A stretch of DNA of 24,626 nt from positions 1-24,626 of the forward strand of contig RWJK01000653.1 in assembly GCA_004335835.1 (NCBI GenBank), written 5' to 3'. Of the stretch, positions 10,877-19,380 are shown one piece after another. Under the pieces are notes generated by a model. That model saw only the letters and a list, made by a program, of their open reading frames with translations, did no database searches and was not told the DNA's origin. Numbering within the stretch: the stretch's first letter is position 1; each line of letters begins with the position of its first letter. The DNA is from Scenedesmus sp. ARA3. Its lineage: Eukaryota; Chlorophyta; Chlorophyceae; Sphaeropleales; Scenedesmaceae. The translations under genes and the position numbers were made by a program.

Positions 10877-10977
10877 GCCCCAAGGCCCGCAGCGCATTGC
10901 CTACCGTGCTGCAAAGTGTCCAATGCCCGCGTGATCACAGCCATGAAGCGGCCAGCTTCGCTGCAACCATGTCGTAT

Positions 10978-11689
10978 CTAGTACCCCAGCAGCACGGCAC
11001 GCATCAGCACCAGCGCATTTCCAAAGGCGCTGCTGTTGAGGTGACCACCGCTGTCACTCAGCCGGTCCACGCGGCCATACACAAAGTCCTTTGCTGCATC
11101 TCCATTGCTGCCCACATCACCCAGGCCAGCCCGGAACTCCTCCTGCTCGATGGTCCCGTTGCCATTCCTGCAGTAGTAGCAGCATCGGCGGCAGCAGCAG
11201 AAGCAGTTGCTCTACACAGGCATGCTCGCCTCCTTGCATAGCGCAAACCCAGCTAAGTGCCGCCAAATCAAAGTCTGACCAGTGTTGAAAAGCTGGCAAC
11301 ACATGTTGTGACTTTATCCACTTTTCCACACAACAAGAACGCTCTGTGCTAAGTATCACAGCACAACACACACACGCCAGCATCCACAGCGTCCTCCACA
11401 AAGCGCCACTCACCGGTCAAACACGCCGTACACGTCAGCATCCACTGCATCCTCCGCCACAGCACCGTCAAGCACCAGCGCCCGCAGCAGCTCCTCAGTG
11501 GTCAGCTTGCCATCCTGCAGGCCGCAGCACAGCAGTTCAACTCGAGTCAGCAAGCACATCATGGCCACAGCACAGCCTGCATTAGCCAGCATACCCATTG
11601 CGCAACTGCCGTCCTCCACACTGCAACAGTCGCTACAGCACATGGTCACAGCTTACACCAGCACATGGTCACAGCTTACAGCCGTGCTA

Positions 11690-11721
<32 letters not shown>

Positions 11722-13179
11722 AACAAAGCAGTTTGTCATTGTTGTCGCCACCACATCCTACTGCAACGGTGTCCGGCGGGACGTTAAACACGTGGCGCAG
11801 TGGTAATGATGGTCGACTTGTGGCCGACAGGTTGCAGTTTCGCTTCTGAGCCAAAAGCAGTATTTCCCTGGATTCAGGGAAACGGTCGGTGAAAACCGAA
11901 GGAAGGATACTGCTATGTCCTCGCGGCTCTCNNNNNNNNNNNNNNNNNNNNNNNNNNNNNNNNNNNNNNNNNNNNNNNNNNNNNNNNNNNNNNNNNNNNN
12001 NNNNNNNNNNNNNNNNNNNNNNNNNNNNNNNNNNNNNNNNNNNNNNNNNNNNNNNNNNNNNTAGAGAGGCAATAATAGTCGTAGTTTCCGCTCCGTACGG
12101 GGCGCGGTTGCCGATGCCGATGACAAGGTATGGCTTACAAGAAGACTATTATTATTATTATTATTATCCTACTGCAACATCACACAGAATCCTTTGGTGT
12201 GAAGTTCACAGTTCTCACCTGGTTGAGGTCGAAGAGTTTCATGCTGTAAGTCCAGCTGGTCGCCATCCACCAGCGACGCTAACTATTCGATCAGTTCATG
12301 GTGAGTTCACACTTCAGTTGTGTAGTTCACGCTGCGCACCTGGTTGAGGTCGAAGAGCTTCATGCTGAAGTCCAGCTGGTCGCCATCCACCATCGACACT
12401 GACAACTCAAACAGCTCACACCATAAAGTTCACAGCTCTCACCTGGTTGAGGTCGAAGAGCTTCATGCTGAAGTCCAGCTGGTCGCCATCCACCAGCGGC
12501 AGGTTTGCCTCAGTGCTCACGTTCTTCACCAGGCTCTGCAGCTCAGACCTGGCCCCAGCAGCAGCAGCAGCAGCAGTGATGTTTTGAGCTATGAGTCTGT
12601 TGTTGACATTGCTCATAGCATATGAGTCATATGCTTTGCCATAGCAATAATGTGGAACCAACCAGCAAATGCAGTTCAATCAGAGGCTGCTACCATGGCT
12701 GGGATTCCACACTGCTGTGCACTTGCTCTAGTGACTGCAGCACGAGCTGCATCAAACACAGGTGCTGTGGCACAGAGACGTTGGTGACACTGCCATTGCG
12801 TTATGCAACAGCCTATGCGGTTAGGACGCTTATTGCGTGATTGCAGTTTATGCAGTCAACCAGCCAACTGCACTCACTTGCTGATCAGGCCGTCCTTGTC
12901 AGAATCCACAAATCCAAACTCCTCCCGCAGCAGATCTGCCAGCTGCTGCGGCTGTGCTGCTGCACGTGCTGCATCAAAGCCCATAGGCACGAGGCACAGG
13001 CTCACACCCAGTGCTGCTGCTGCTGCTGCATTGCCCAGCCGCTGCACTAGGCTGTGCTGCTGCTGCTGCTGCTGTGCTGGTCGACGCACGGGCTGTGCTA
13101 CGACAACGGTCTGCTGGTTTGCTGTCGCCTTAGTAGCCACAGTCCTGCGAGAGAGGCTGCTGCTGTGCAGGAGTGCCAT
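10978..13179 (-). CDS. EF-hand calcium-binding protein, probably plastid-targeted, 4 exons
   Basis: Exons (minus): 13179-12878, 12548-12443, 11514-11414, 11167-10978. Phases match and the sum is 699 nt (232 aa plus TAG). Three canonical 12-residue EF loops appear only after splicing: DSDKDGLISKSE (about 92-103), DLNQDGKLTTEE (about 132-143) and DRNGNGTIEQEE (about 168-179). Each is interrupted by an intron, which strongly supports the borders. The N-terminus MALLHSSSLSRRTVATKA is Ser/Arg/Ala-rich like a chloroplast transit peptide; a hydrophobic segment (ALGVSLCLVPMGF) and AxA-like site follow, which could direct it to the thylakoid lumen. An in-frame ATG at 13341 would add 54 residues; I prefer 13179 because the transit peptide starts there and an AG acceptor lies just upstream. 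Likely a Ca2+ sensor; partner unknown. Confidence 0.9.
11755..11767. repeat. 5' target-site duplication of the SINE-like insertion
   Basis: ATCCTACTGCAAC, identical to 12166-12178 on the other side of the insertion. It lies in intron 2 of the EF-hand gene. Confidence 0.85.
11768..12165 (+). mobile_element. SINE-like retroposon, tRNA-type head, (ATT)n tail
   Basis: An insertion of about 400 bp (130 of them undetermined) flanked by perfect 13-bp direct repeats. The head has a good pol III A box, TGGCGCAGTGG (11793-11803), and a looser B-box-like GGTTGCAGTTTC at about 11830. A hairpin TTTCCCTG/CAGGGAAA follows near 11863-11883. The 3' end is an ATT run (about 12147-12165) directly abutting the second repeat, as expected for target-primed reverse transcription. 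Orientation is plus, opposite to the host EF-hand gene. No coding capacity is visible. The head, the tail and the duplication agree; the family is not recognised. Confidence 0.75.
11932..12061. other. Assembly gap (130 undetermined bases)
   Basis: Run of N inside the SINE-like element. Its true length is unknown, so the element may be longer or shorter than shown. No exon of the EF-hand gene is affected. Confidence 0.98.
12166..12178. repeat. 3' target-site duplication of the SINE-like insertion
   Basis: Second copy of ATCCTACTGCAAC, directly after the ATT-run tail. Removing the element and one copy would leave continuous intron sequence. Confidence 0.85.
12217..12505 (-). repeat. Three copies of the donor end of EF-hand exon 2
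   Basis: The segment encoding DGDQLDFSMKLFDLNQ plus its donor occurs at about 12441-12505 (in the gene), 12338-12400 and 12217-12280 (spacings 103 and 121 bp). The middle copy is open and keeps a GTGCGC donor. The outer copy has GTGAGA but a one-base insertion that breaks the frame. Neither copy has an acceptor, so they are intronic half-exons. Confidence 0.9.
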
Positions 13180-13473
13180 TGCTGCTGCTGGTGCTGCTGC
13201 TGCTGCTGTCACTCGGATGCGATAGGTGCGGCTGCACGCAAGCAACAGTAACACAGTCTGACAGAAAAGAAGAAGTGCAATGGCGATGTCTCTGGAGCCA
13301 TTGGGCAAGGCGGCAAGCGACACTCTCGAAGTCCCTGACATGGCTACGCCTGTTCGGCTGCCGTACACTTGTCCTCCAAGGACCAATGGTTGAGCTGCAG
13401 GAGAAGCGTGAAGCCAAAACCTTTTTGTTGATCGGGTGTGTTGTAAATTTGCCAGACTGGCCCAAGCTCAACC
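13180..13473. promoter_or_regulatory. Divergent promoter region, EF-hand / SET genes
   Basis: Only 294 bp separate the two divergent start codons (13179 minus, 13474 plus), so this interval must hold both 5' UTRs and core promoters. A CTTGCGTGCAG acceptor-like site upstream of the EF-hand ATG hints at a 5'-UTR intron. I see no convincing TATA box or named operator. Confidence 0.45.
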
Positions 13474-16087
13474 ATGCTGCAACCTCAACCTGCAACAGCA
13501 GCAGCGGGCACCTCCCGCAACAGCATCAAGTTCATACGTAGCTTGAAGTGCCACATTCGCCTTGGTCGTCGTGCCAATCCACCTAGGGCGCAGGCTACAG
13601 CAGCAGCCTCAGCAGCACAGGCAACTGATGCCCTGGCAGTGCTGGAGTCTGCATGTGCTGTACGTAGAGCTCACATTGGCGTCAATCCCCAGGTGATCAG
13701 CAGCAAAACCTTCGAATTTGATATCTTATAGTTGATGCTGCAGCAGTCGTATGGTTATCTGCTATGCAGCACGGCAGCTGGTGCACATATTTGACTGGCT
13801 GGTCGGCCGCGGTGGCAGCAGAGCAACGCCTTGCAGATGGCTAGGCAGTGCTGCGCACTTGATGTGCTGCGGTACCTGGCATATGTTTCCTGCCCTGGCT
13901 GATGGTCATTCATTTTACATATGTTGTGTCACAAACTGCTGTTGTGCCGCACCTTGTTGGCTGCTGACAGGGCTACAGAGGCCTCATCGCATGGGCTGAC
14001 CTGTCACCCGGAGATGTGGTGGTCAGCGTGCCGTTACATAACATCCTGCAAGTGCCACGGCAGCTGACAAGTGCAGCAGCAGCAGCGGCAGCAGCAGCGG
14101 CAGCTTTGGAGGCATGGCAGCAGCAGCATGGCGTGCTGCCTGCGGCCTTGCTGGATCTGATCCTAGGTAGGGTATGAGCAGCAAAAGGCGCCTGTGCTGA
14201 TGATGATTGCCAGATTAGAACATGGCTGCTGTTGCAGCCGCAGTGTTACAAGGCTACTGCTGGCGGCAAGCAGCAGCTGTGCAGCAAACTTGACAATAGT
14301 GTCATCTGCCGTAGCAGCTCATGCTCGCTCCCATACAGCTGCGCACGTGTTTGCGAAACACAATAACACATGTCAAAACATAATGTAACGTCAAACTGCC
14401 ACCTTGCTTGCATTACGTAACACCCCACAGACCCTGGGCGCCCCTGGGAGGCAAAGCTGGTAGCTTGGCTGCTGCACCTGAAAGCAACAGAGCCGCAAGG
14501 CAGCTTCTGGCAGTGCTACTGCCAGGCGCTGCCGGCTGCTGAAGACACTCTGAGCTTCTTCTGCTACAGCGAGCAGCAGGTAGAGCAGCTGCAATTTAGC
14601 ACTTGGAAGGTGAGGCATGCTTGACCTGGACGCTCAGACTCGCTTTTGCTGGGTGGGAGTGTTGGAGCCCTTTTTGAACATACCCACGGCAAGCCAGAGG
14701 ATGGGACAAGAAGCAAAGCAGCTGCACACCAGTGTTCTTGGCATGATTTGCTCATATGTGTGCTGCAGATGAGATGACATGCATCAGACGCGCAACATCA
14801 TCACAAGTTCAACAACATCCTGTCTGGGTTTCTTACTGCTGCTGCTGCTGCTGAACCGCAGGCTCTCGCACAGAAGCAGAGGGAGCTGCTGCATGAAGTG
14901 CAGCAGGCATGCGAACCTCTGTACACTGGCAGCAGCAGCAGCAGCAACAGCAGCAGCATGCAAGCGCCAGCAGCTGGTGACGTGGCCTGGGCGCTGAGTA
15001 TGGTCAAGTCAAGAACCTTCGGCAGACAGCTACCCCAGCAGCAGCAGCAGCAGCACAATGCAGGAAGCCCTGCGCAACGTGCCCCGCCTCAAGGGCCAGC
15101 AGCAGCAGAACCAGCAGCAGCAGCAGCAGCAGCAGAGCTTGAGCCAGGCGGTTCTGATGATGATGACTCCAATGTGGTGCTGCTGATGGTGCCCTTCATT
15201 GACATGATCAACCACTCGCCAGCCAACAACTGCAGCTTCAGCTGTGACTGGAGCAATGGCTGGTGAGTAAAGCTGGCAGCAAAGAAGTGCTTGCAGGAAG
15301 GCTTGGTCATAGCTTGCAGGAGGCAAGTGCTTGCAGGGAAGCTCTGTGTCACAGTCGTTGTTGCTGGTTAGGCCAGGCAAATGTCATGCAATGCATGCCA
15401 TCAACCAAAAGTGACTTGCTCACATACTAATGGTAGCTGACATCATCTGCTGATGTTCTTGCCTGCAGCTTTGAGATTGTGTGTGCTGAGCCAATCCTGG
15501 CGGGTTCCGAGGTGACCATCAGCTATGGCAGCAACAAGTCAAACCTGGCGCTGCTCAGCTGCTATGCCTTCTTCATCCCAGGCAACCCAGGAGACGCTCA
15601 GCTGCTGCGGCCCATCTTTAAAGGATGCTTGGCAGCTGCTGATGGCATTACAGGGTTTGACCAGGGATTGGTTGCAGCAGCAGCAGCAGGCCTGGCGCAC
15701 CATGACCAGCAGCAGCAGGACGAGGCACAGCTGGCTAGGCAGCAGTGTGCAGTTGCTGCACTGCCTGTCACAGCAGCAGCTGCGGCTGTACCAGATGGAT
15801 GCAGTGTGAAGGAGGCACTGCAGCTTCAGCAATATGCAGCGCAGCTACTGCTGTACCAAGTGCGGCAGGTGCTGCGGCTGTGCGGGACAACAGCTGAAGA
15901 AGATACTGCTGCACTGAAAGAAGCAGCTGCGACGTCAGACCGTTGCTCAAGGCAAGAAACTGGCGCAGCTGCAGTGGATCAGTCAGTACTGGCAGCCAGG
16001 CTAGAGCAGAAGCTGCTGCTGCAGGAGTGTGAGACTTTAGGAGATAAGCTAATTGAATGTATACAGCAGCGTTTGCAGCAGTTGTAA
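13474..16087 (+). CDS. SET-domain protein, Rubisco-LSMT/SETD-like, 5 exons
   Basis: Predicted protein-lysine methyltransferase using S-adenosylmethionine. Exons: 13474-13692, 13971-14166, 14431-14609, 14862-15262, 15469-16087; phases match, 1614 nt (537 aa plus TAA). Landmarks: GYRGLIAWADLSPGDVVVSV (about 74-93), the N-terminal SET strand; FIDMINHSPANNCSF (about 310-324) with the NH of the SAM/catalytic pocket; EVTISYGSNKSN (346-357) with the SYG motif; then the FFIPGNPGD turn typical of this subclass. A Q/A-rich insert (about 251-290) lies between SMVKSRTFG and the NH motif. The N-terminus is basic and Ser/Ala-rich, consistent with organelle targeting. The acceptor of exon 4 is the least certain: AG at 14860-14861 keeps frame, and 14813 is an alternative; using the TGCAG at 14767-14769 gives an immediate stop. 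Whether Rubisco or another protein is the substrate is unknown. Confidence 0.85.
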
Positions 16088-16303
16088 GGCCTCTGATATA
16101 CTTCCTACGATGGTATGAGTGCACCATAATGATGACGCCCAGTTGGAACGCACTCGTCACTTCCCGCCCTAAGGTAACCATGTATTTTGTGGACTGGCCT
16201 GTGCGCAACTTGTGTTGACTTAGTGAAGTGTTCAATCGACATTAAGCATGTAGGACACACATCGGTGACAACCACGTCGAGCGGTAGCATTGCGCGCGCA
16301 CCC

Positions 16304-19300
16304 ATGGCGGAATGGCCTATAGCCGTGATAGTGCTGATTATATGTTTCTTCAACGTAGCATGCTACATCACTATCAGCAGCTCTCGGCTGCTGCTCGTCA
16401 GCCACAGGAAGGCAGGAGTGCCTGCAGCAGCAGCACCATTGACATGGTTTGCATGGGACCTGGTTGAAGCAGACGACTTGGTGAGCTGTGCTTCGACTAC
16501 ATGCAATTGCGTAATGGTTATTCATCTAACCCCGAATGGCTCGTTGCTGAGTGCGCAGTTTGCTGCTTTGCAGTATGCCGCACCACTGCTGGGCACTGCG
16601 CTGCTGGCACTCTACAGAGCGCTGCAGTTTGCCGTGTTTCTGTCAGTCATTGTGTTCGGGGTGAGTCAACCATTACAACCCAATGACCTTTAGGCAATCA
16701 CCAGATGCTTGCAGCATCCAGGTCTCTGCAACAGCATGCACAGCTGCAGCAGCATCAGGGCATGTGCTCAGATGTGCTGCCCGCTGCAGCTCATGACAGC
16801 AAATGCATTGGCAACCAGCTGCGCAAAGCCAACGCTCAAACCTGCAACAGAAGCATATCCTCATGCATTGCATCAGCAATTGGCATTTGCAAAACAGTGC
16901 GCTCAAGGACTTTGACCGCATCACAACACTTCAAGACAATCACAAAGAAATGCAGCAGGCTGTTCCAGCTGGCAGTACCAAAGCAACCGGCAGCCACAAC
17001 TGCATAATGTAAACTCACAGCCACCAGCAGCCGCTGACCTTCCCTTGCTTGCTGTGGCTGCTGCTTGAATGTGTCTCTACAGAACACTGTGTACCAGCCT
17101 GCAGGAGGCGCCTTCTTCCTGTATTTCACCAACTGGACCTTCGTGCTGTTTGGCTGCACAGCGCTGCTTGGGACGGTTCTGACAGCAAGGGTGAGCAGCA
17201 AGCAGCACATGCTGCAGCAGCAATGGGCCATGCCGGCATGCATGCATGTCACGACGCACTGCTGCTGCCAGCATACTCGGAGCAGATGGCCACAGCAAAA
17301 GTGCGCTCCTGCTTCCATGTCAACTTATGCACATGCTTGCTGGCACATTGCAACGCACCATAGTATTGCATACGCCCTGTACCACGTGCGTATCCGCAGC
17401 CCATGTCTTTATGTGGTGTAATCAGAGGTCTTGTGCACATGCTTTGCCTTGCAGGAGGCCCTGCGGCAGAGGCGGCCGGCATCCCATGCATTGAGCCCAG
17501 CCGGCCGGCCCGCCACAAGCATGCAACATAGTTTTGAACATTTGCAATGTACACAGTACGATAATAATTGTGTTGTGTCCTGCAGGAAGACTGCAACAGC
17601 ACCGGCGGGCTGCCATCTCATGTGTTGAGCCACCTTGACTTGCCATGTAACTGCATAGTTATCTTGATGTTGACACCTTGCGTGCCTTGCAGGAGGCCCT
17701 GCGGCAGCGGCGGCCGGCCATCCCATGCATTGAGCCCAGCCGGCCGGCCGCCCGCCACAAGCATGCAACATAGTCTTGAACATCTGCAGTGTACACAATA
17801 CGATAATACTTGTGTTGTGTCCTGCAGGAAGCCTGCGGCAGGTGTGAGCCACCTTGACTTGGCATGTAACTGCATACCTATCTTGATGTTGACACCTTGC
17901 GTGCCTCGCAGGAAGCACTGCGGCAGCGGCGGCCAGCCATCCCATGCATTGAGCCTAGCCAGCCTGCCTGCCACCAGGCAGGAGCAGCGCCCGGCTGGTC
18001 TGGCGCCAACCGCTGCTACCACCTGATGCTGGAGACGGCCTGCGCTGCCAGCATCATGCTCACCATCTTCTACTGGGTGCGTGCTGTAACAAGCAACTGT
18101 ATCAATACAATACAATACAATACAATACACTTTCGGGACTGAACCCGCCCCCAGGCACTAGCCCAGCGAGCCGCTAATCCGCTCATGGGGGGTAGTAGTA
18201 ATTGTACCCAGTCTTTCCTATCATGTGACGGTTTTTGTCAATGTTCAGTATGCAAATGCTGCAGAGCAGTGTTGTCCCAGGCAGGTTGTGCGACCAGCAG
18301 CATGCCCTGCCTGCTGCATCAGTATCAGACACCCTATGCAGTTCTTAGTGCGATGCCACGCAAGCAACACGCATAATCTTGCTATGCACTGCTGCACAAT
18401 GATTTTGCTGCTTGCAACAGGTTGCTGACTACGTGCCTGGCTCAAGCATCCGCCTGGACAACCCCTTCAAGCATGGCGTGTCAGCAGGGCTGCTGCTGCT
18501 GGACCTGGTGCTGTCACGGGCGCCCTTAGTCAGCTACCACCTCCAGGTGAGCATATACAGCAGCAGCAAACAGAGCGTTGCATGTGTTCTCCAGCTGTGA
18601 CAGAAGATTGTGTGTACATGCATGCATTCATTCTCAATCAATTGCAACCCCTCTGCCCTTTCATGTTATTTCCCTCCTAAAATGCCTGCAGGTTGTGGTG
18701 GGCTGTGGCAGCATCTACATGGTATTCCTGTGGATCTACAGGACGGTGTCAGGTGTCTGGGTGTATCGCGCGCTGGACTGGGCCAAGCCGCTGGCCCCTG
18801 TGTACTACACAGCGCTGCCGCTGCTGCTCATCCTGGCGTTTGTTGTCATGTGAGTCCTCCAGCTTTAGCAGCAGCCAGCAGCCAGCAGCAGCACCACCAG
18901 CAGCAGTGGTGTTGCAGGAGATACGCCTGGTGAAAAGGCTGCATTCATTTGTCAAAGAGTTCACTATGTTGCTGCTTCCGCCATGCTGTGACATCACGTG
19001 TTACCTGTGCCGTGGCCGCCCCTGCTGCTGCTGTCGCTGCTGCTTGCTGCTGCCGCCACTGCTGCCGATGCTTGTGCTGCAGGTTCCTGGTTGTGTGTGT
19101 CCGGGAAGCGCTCATCAACCGCCGCTCCAGGCCAGCAGGCAGCCGCGCCGGCTGCGACGTAGCCACCATAACAGCAAGTCCAACTCCGCACCGCGAGTTC
19201 AGCTTCAGCAAAGCTGCAAGCTCTAAGGCCTTAACAAGTCCTAAGAAGAGTAAGAAGCAGCTGCAGGAGCTGGCGGTGCAACAGGAGGACATTAGCAGCA

Positions 19301-19380
19301 GTGCTGGCAGCAGTGGGGTAGGCAGCACTGGGGCGACCGGCGGGCCCCCTAGCCCAACAGTTGCCATACTCATGAAGTAA
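16304..19380 (+). CDS. Multi-pass membrane protein, Rolling-stone-like, 7 exons
   Basis: Exons: 16304-16480, 16559-16660, 17083-17190, 17912-18076, 18421-18546, 18692-18849, 19083-19380; phases match, 1134 nt (377 aa plus TAA). Hydrophobic segments begin at residue 5 (AVIVLIICFFNVACY) and recur through FLYFTNWTFVLFGCTALLG, ACAASIMLTIFYW, HGVSAGLLLLDLVLSRAP, SIYMVFLWIYRTVSG and ALPLLLILAFVV. The order TNW, then NPFKHGVSAGLLLLDLVLSR, then VYRALDWAKP resembles the Rolling-stone family of membrane proteins, whose biochemical role is unclear. The C-tail of about 90 residues is soluble and rich in Ser, Lys and Gln. The 78-bp segment 16481-16558 has good splice sites and a CTAAC branch motif but also stays open, so a 403-aa form is possible. 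The start is the first ATG before helix 1. Confidence 0.78.
17440..17965 (+). repeat. Three copies of the acceptor end of Rolling-stone-like exon 4
   Basis: The TTGCAG or TCGCAG acceptor followed by GAGGCCCTGCGGCAG and the stretch encoding RPAIPCIEP occurs with AG at 17453, 17691 and 17910 (spacings 238 and 219 bp). Each of the two upstream units also holds an internal CCTGCAGGAAG fragment (near 17578 and 17821), so each unit is a degenerate dimer of about 115 bp. Only the last copy continues into a full exon with a donor at 18077. All offer competing acceptors. Confidence 0.9.
18103..18186 (-). mobile_element. Possible short SINE or tRNA-derived fragment
   Basis: Read on the minus strand, a GC-rich head ends in CGGGTTCAGTCCCG (18134-18147), which resembles a tRNA T-arm and approximates a pol III B box. 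After a few bases it is followed by about five TATTG units (18103-18128) that would form a SINE tail. No clear A box and no convincing target-site duplication were found. It lies in the intron after exon 4 of the Rolling-stone-like gene. A plain pentanucleotide microsatellite next to a chance T-arm is the alternative. Confidence 0.3.

Larger units (their letters stand above)
9378..10977. other. Intergenic region between the transporter start and the EF-hand gene end
   Basis: Contains the promoter side of the minus-strand transporter and the 3' flank of the minus-strand EF-hand gene. There are four undetermined bases at 9894-9897. An open frame at 10001-10273 (minus) contains a hydrophobic stretch, but no compatible splice chain links it to either neighbour, so I do not call a gene. 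A duplicated terminal exon of the EF-hand gene and a perfect hairpin are listed separately. Confidence 0.5.
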
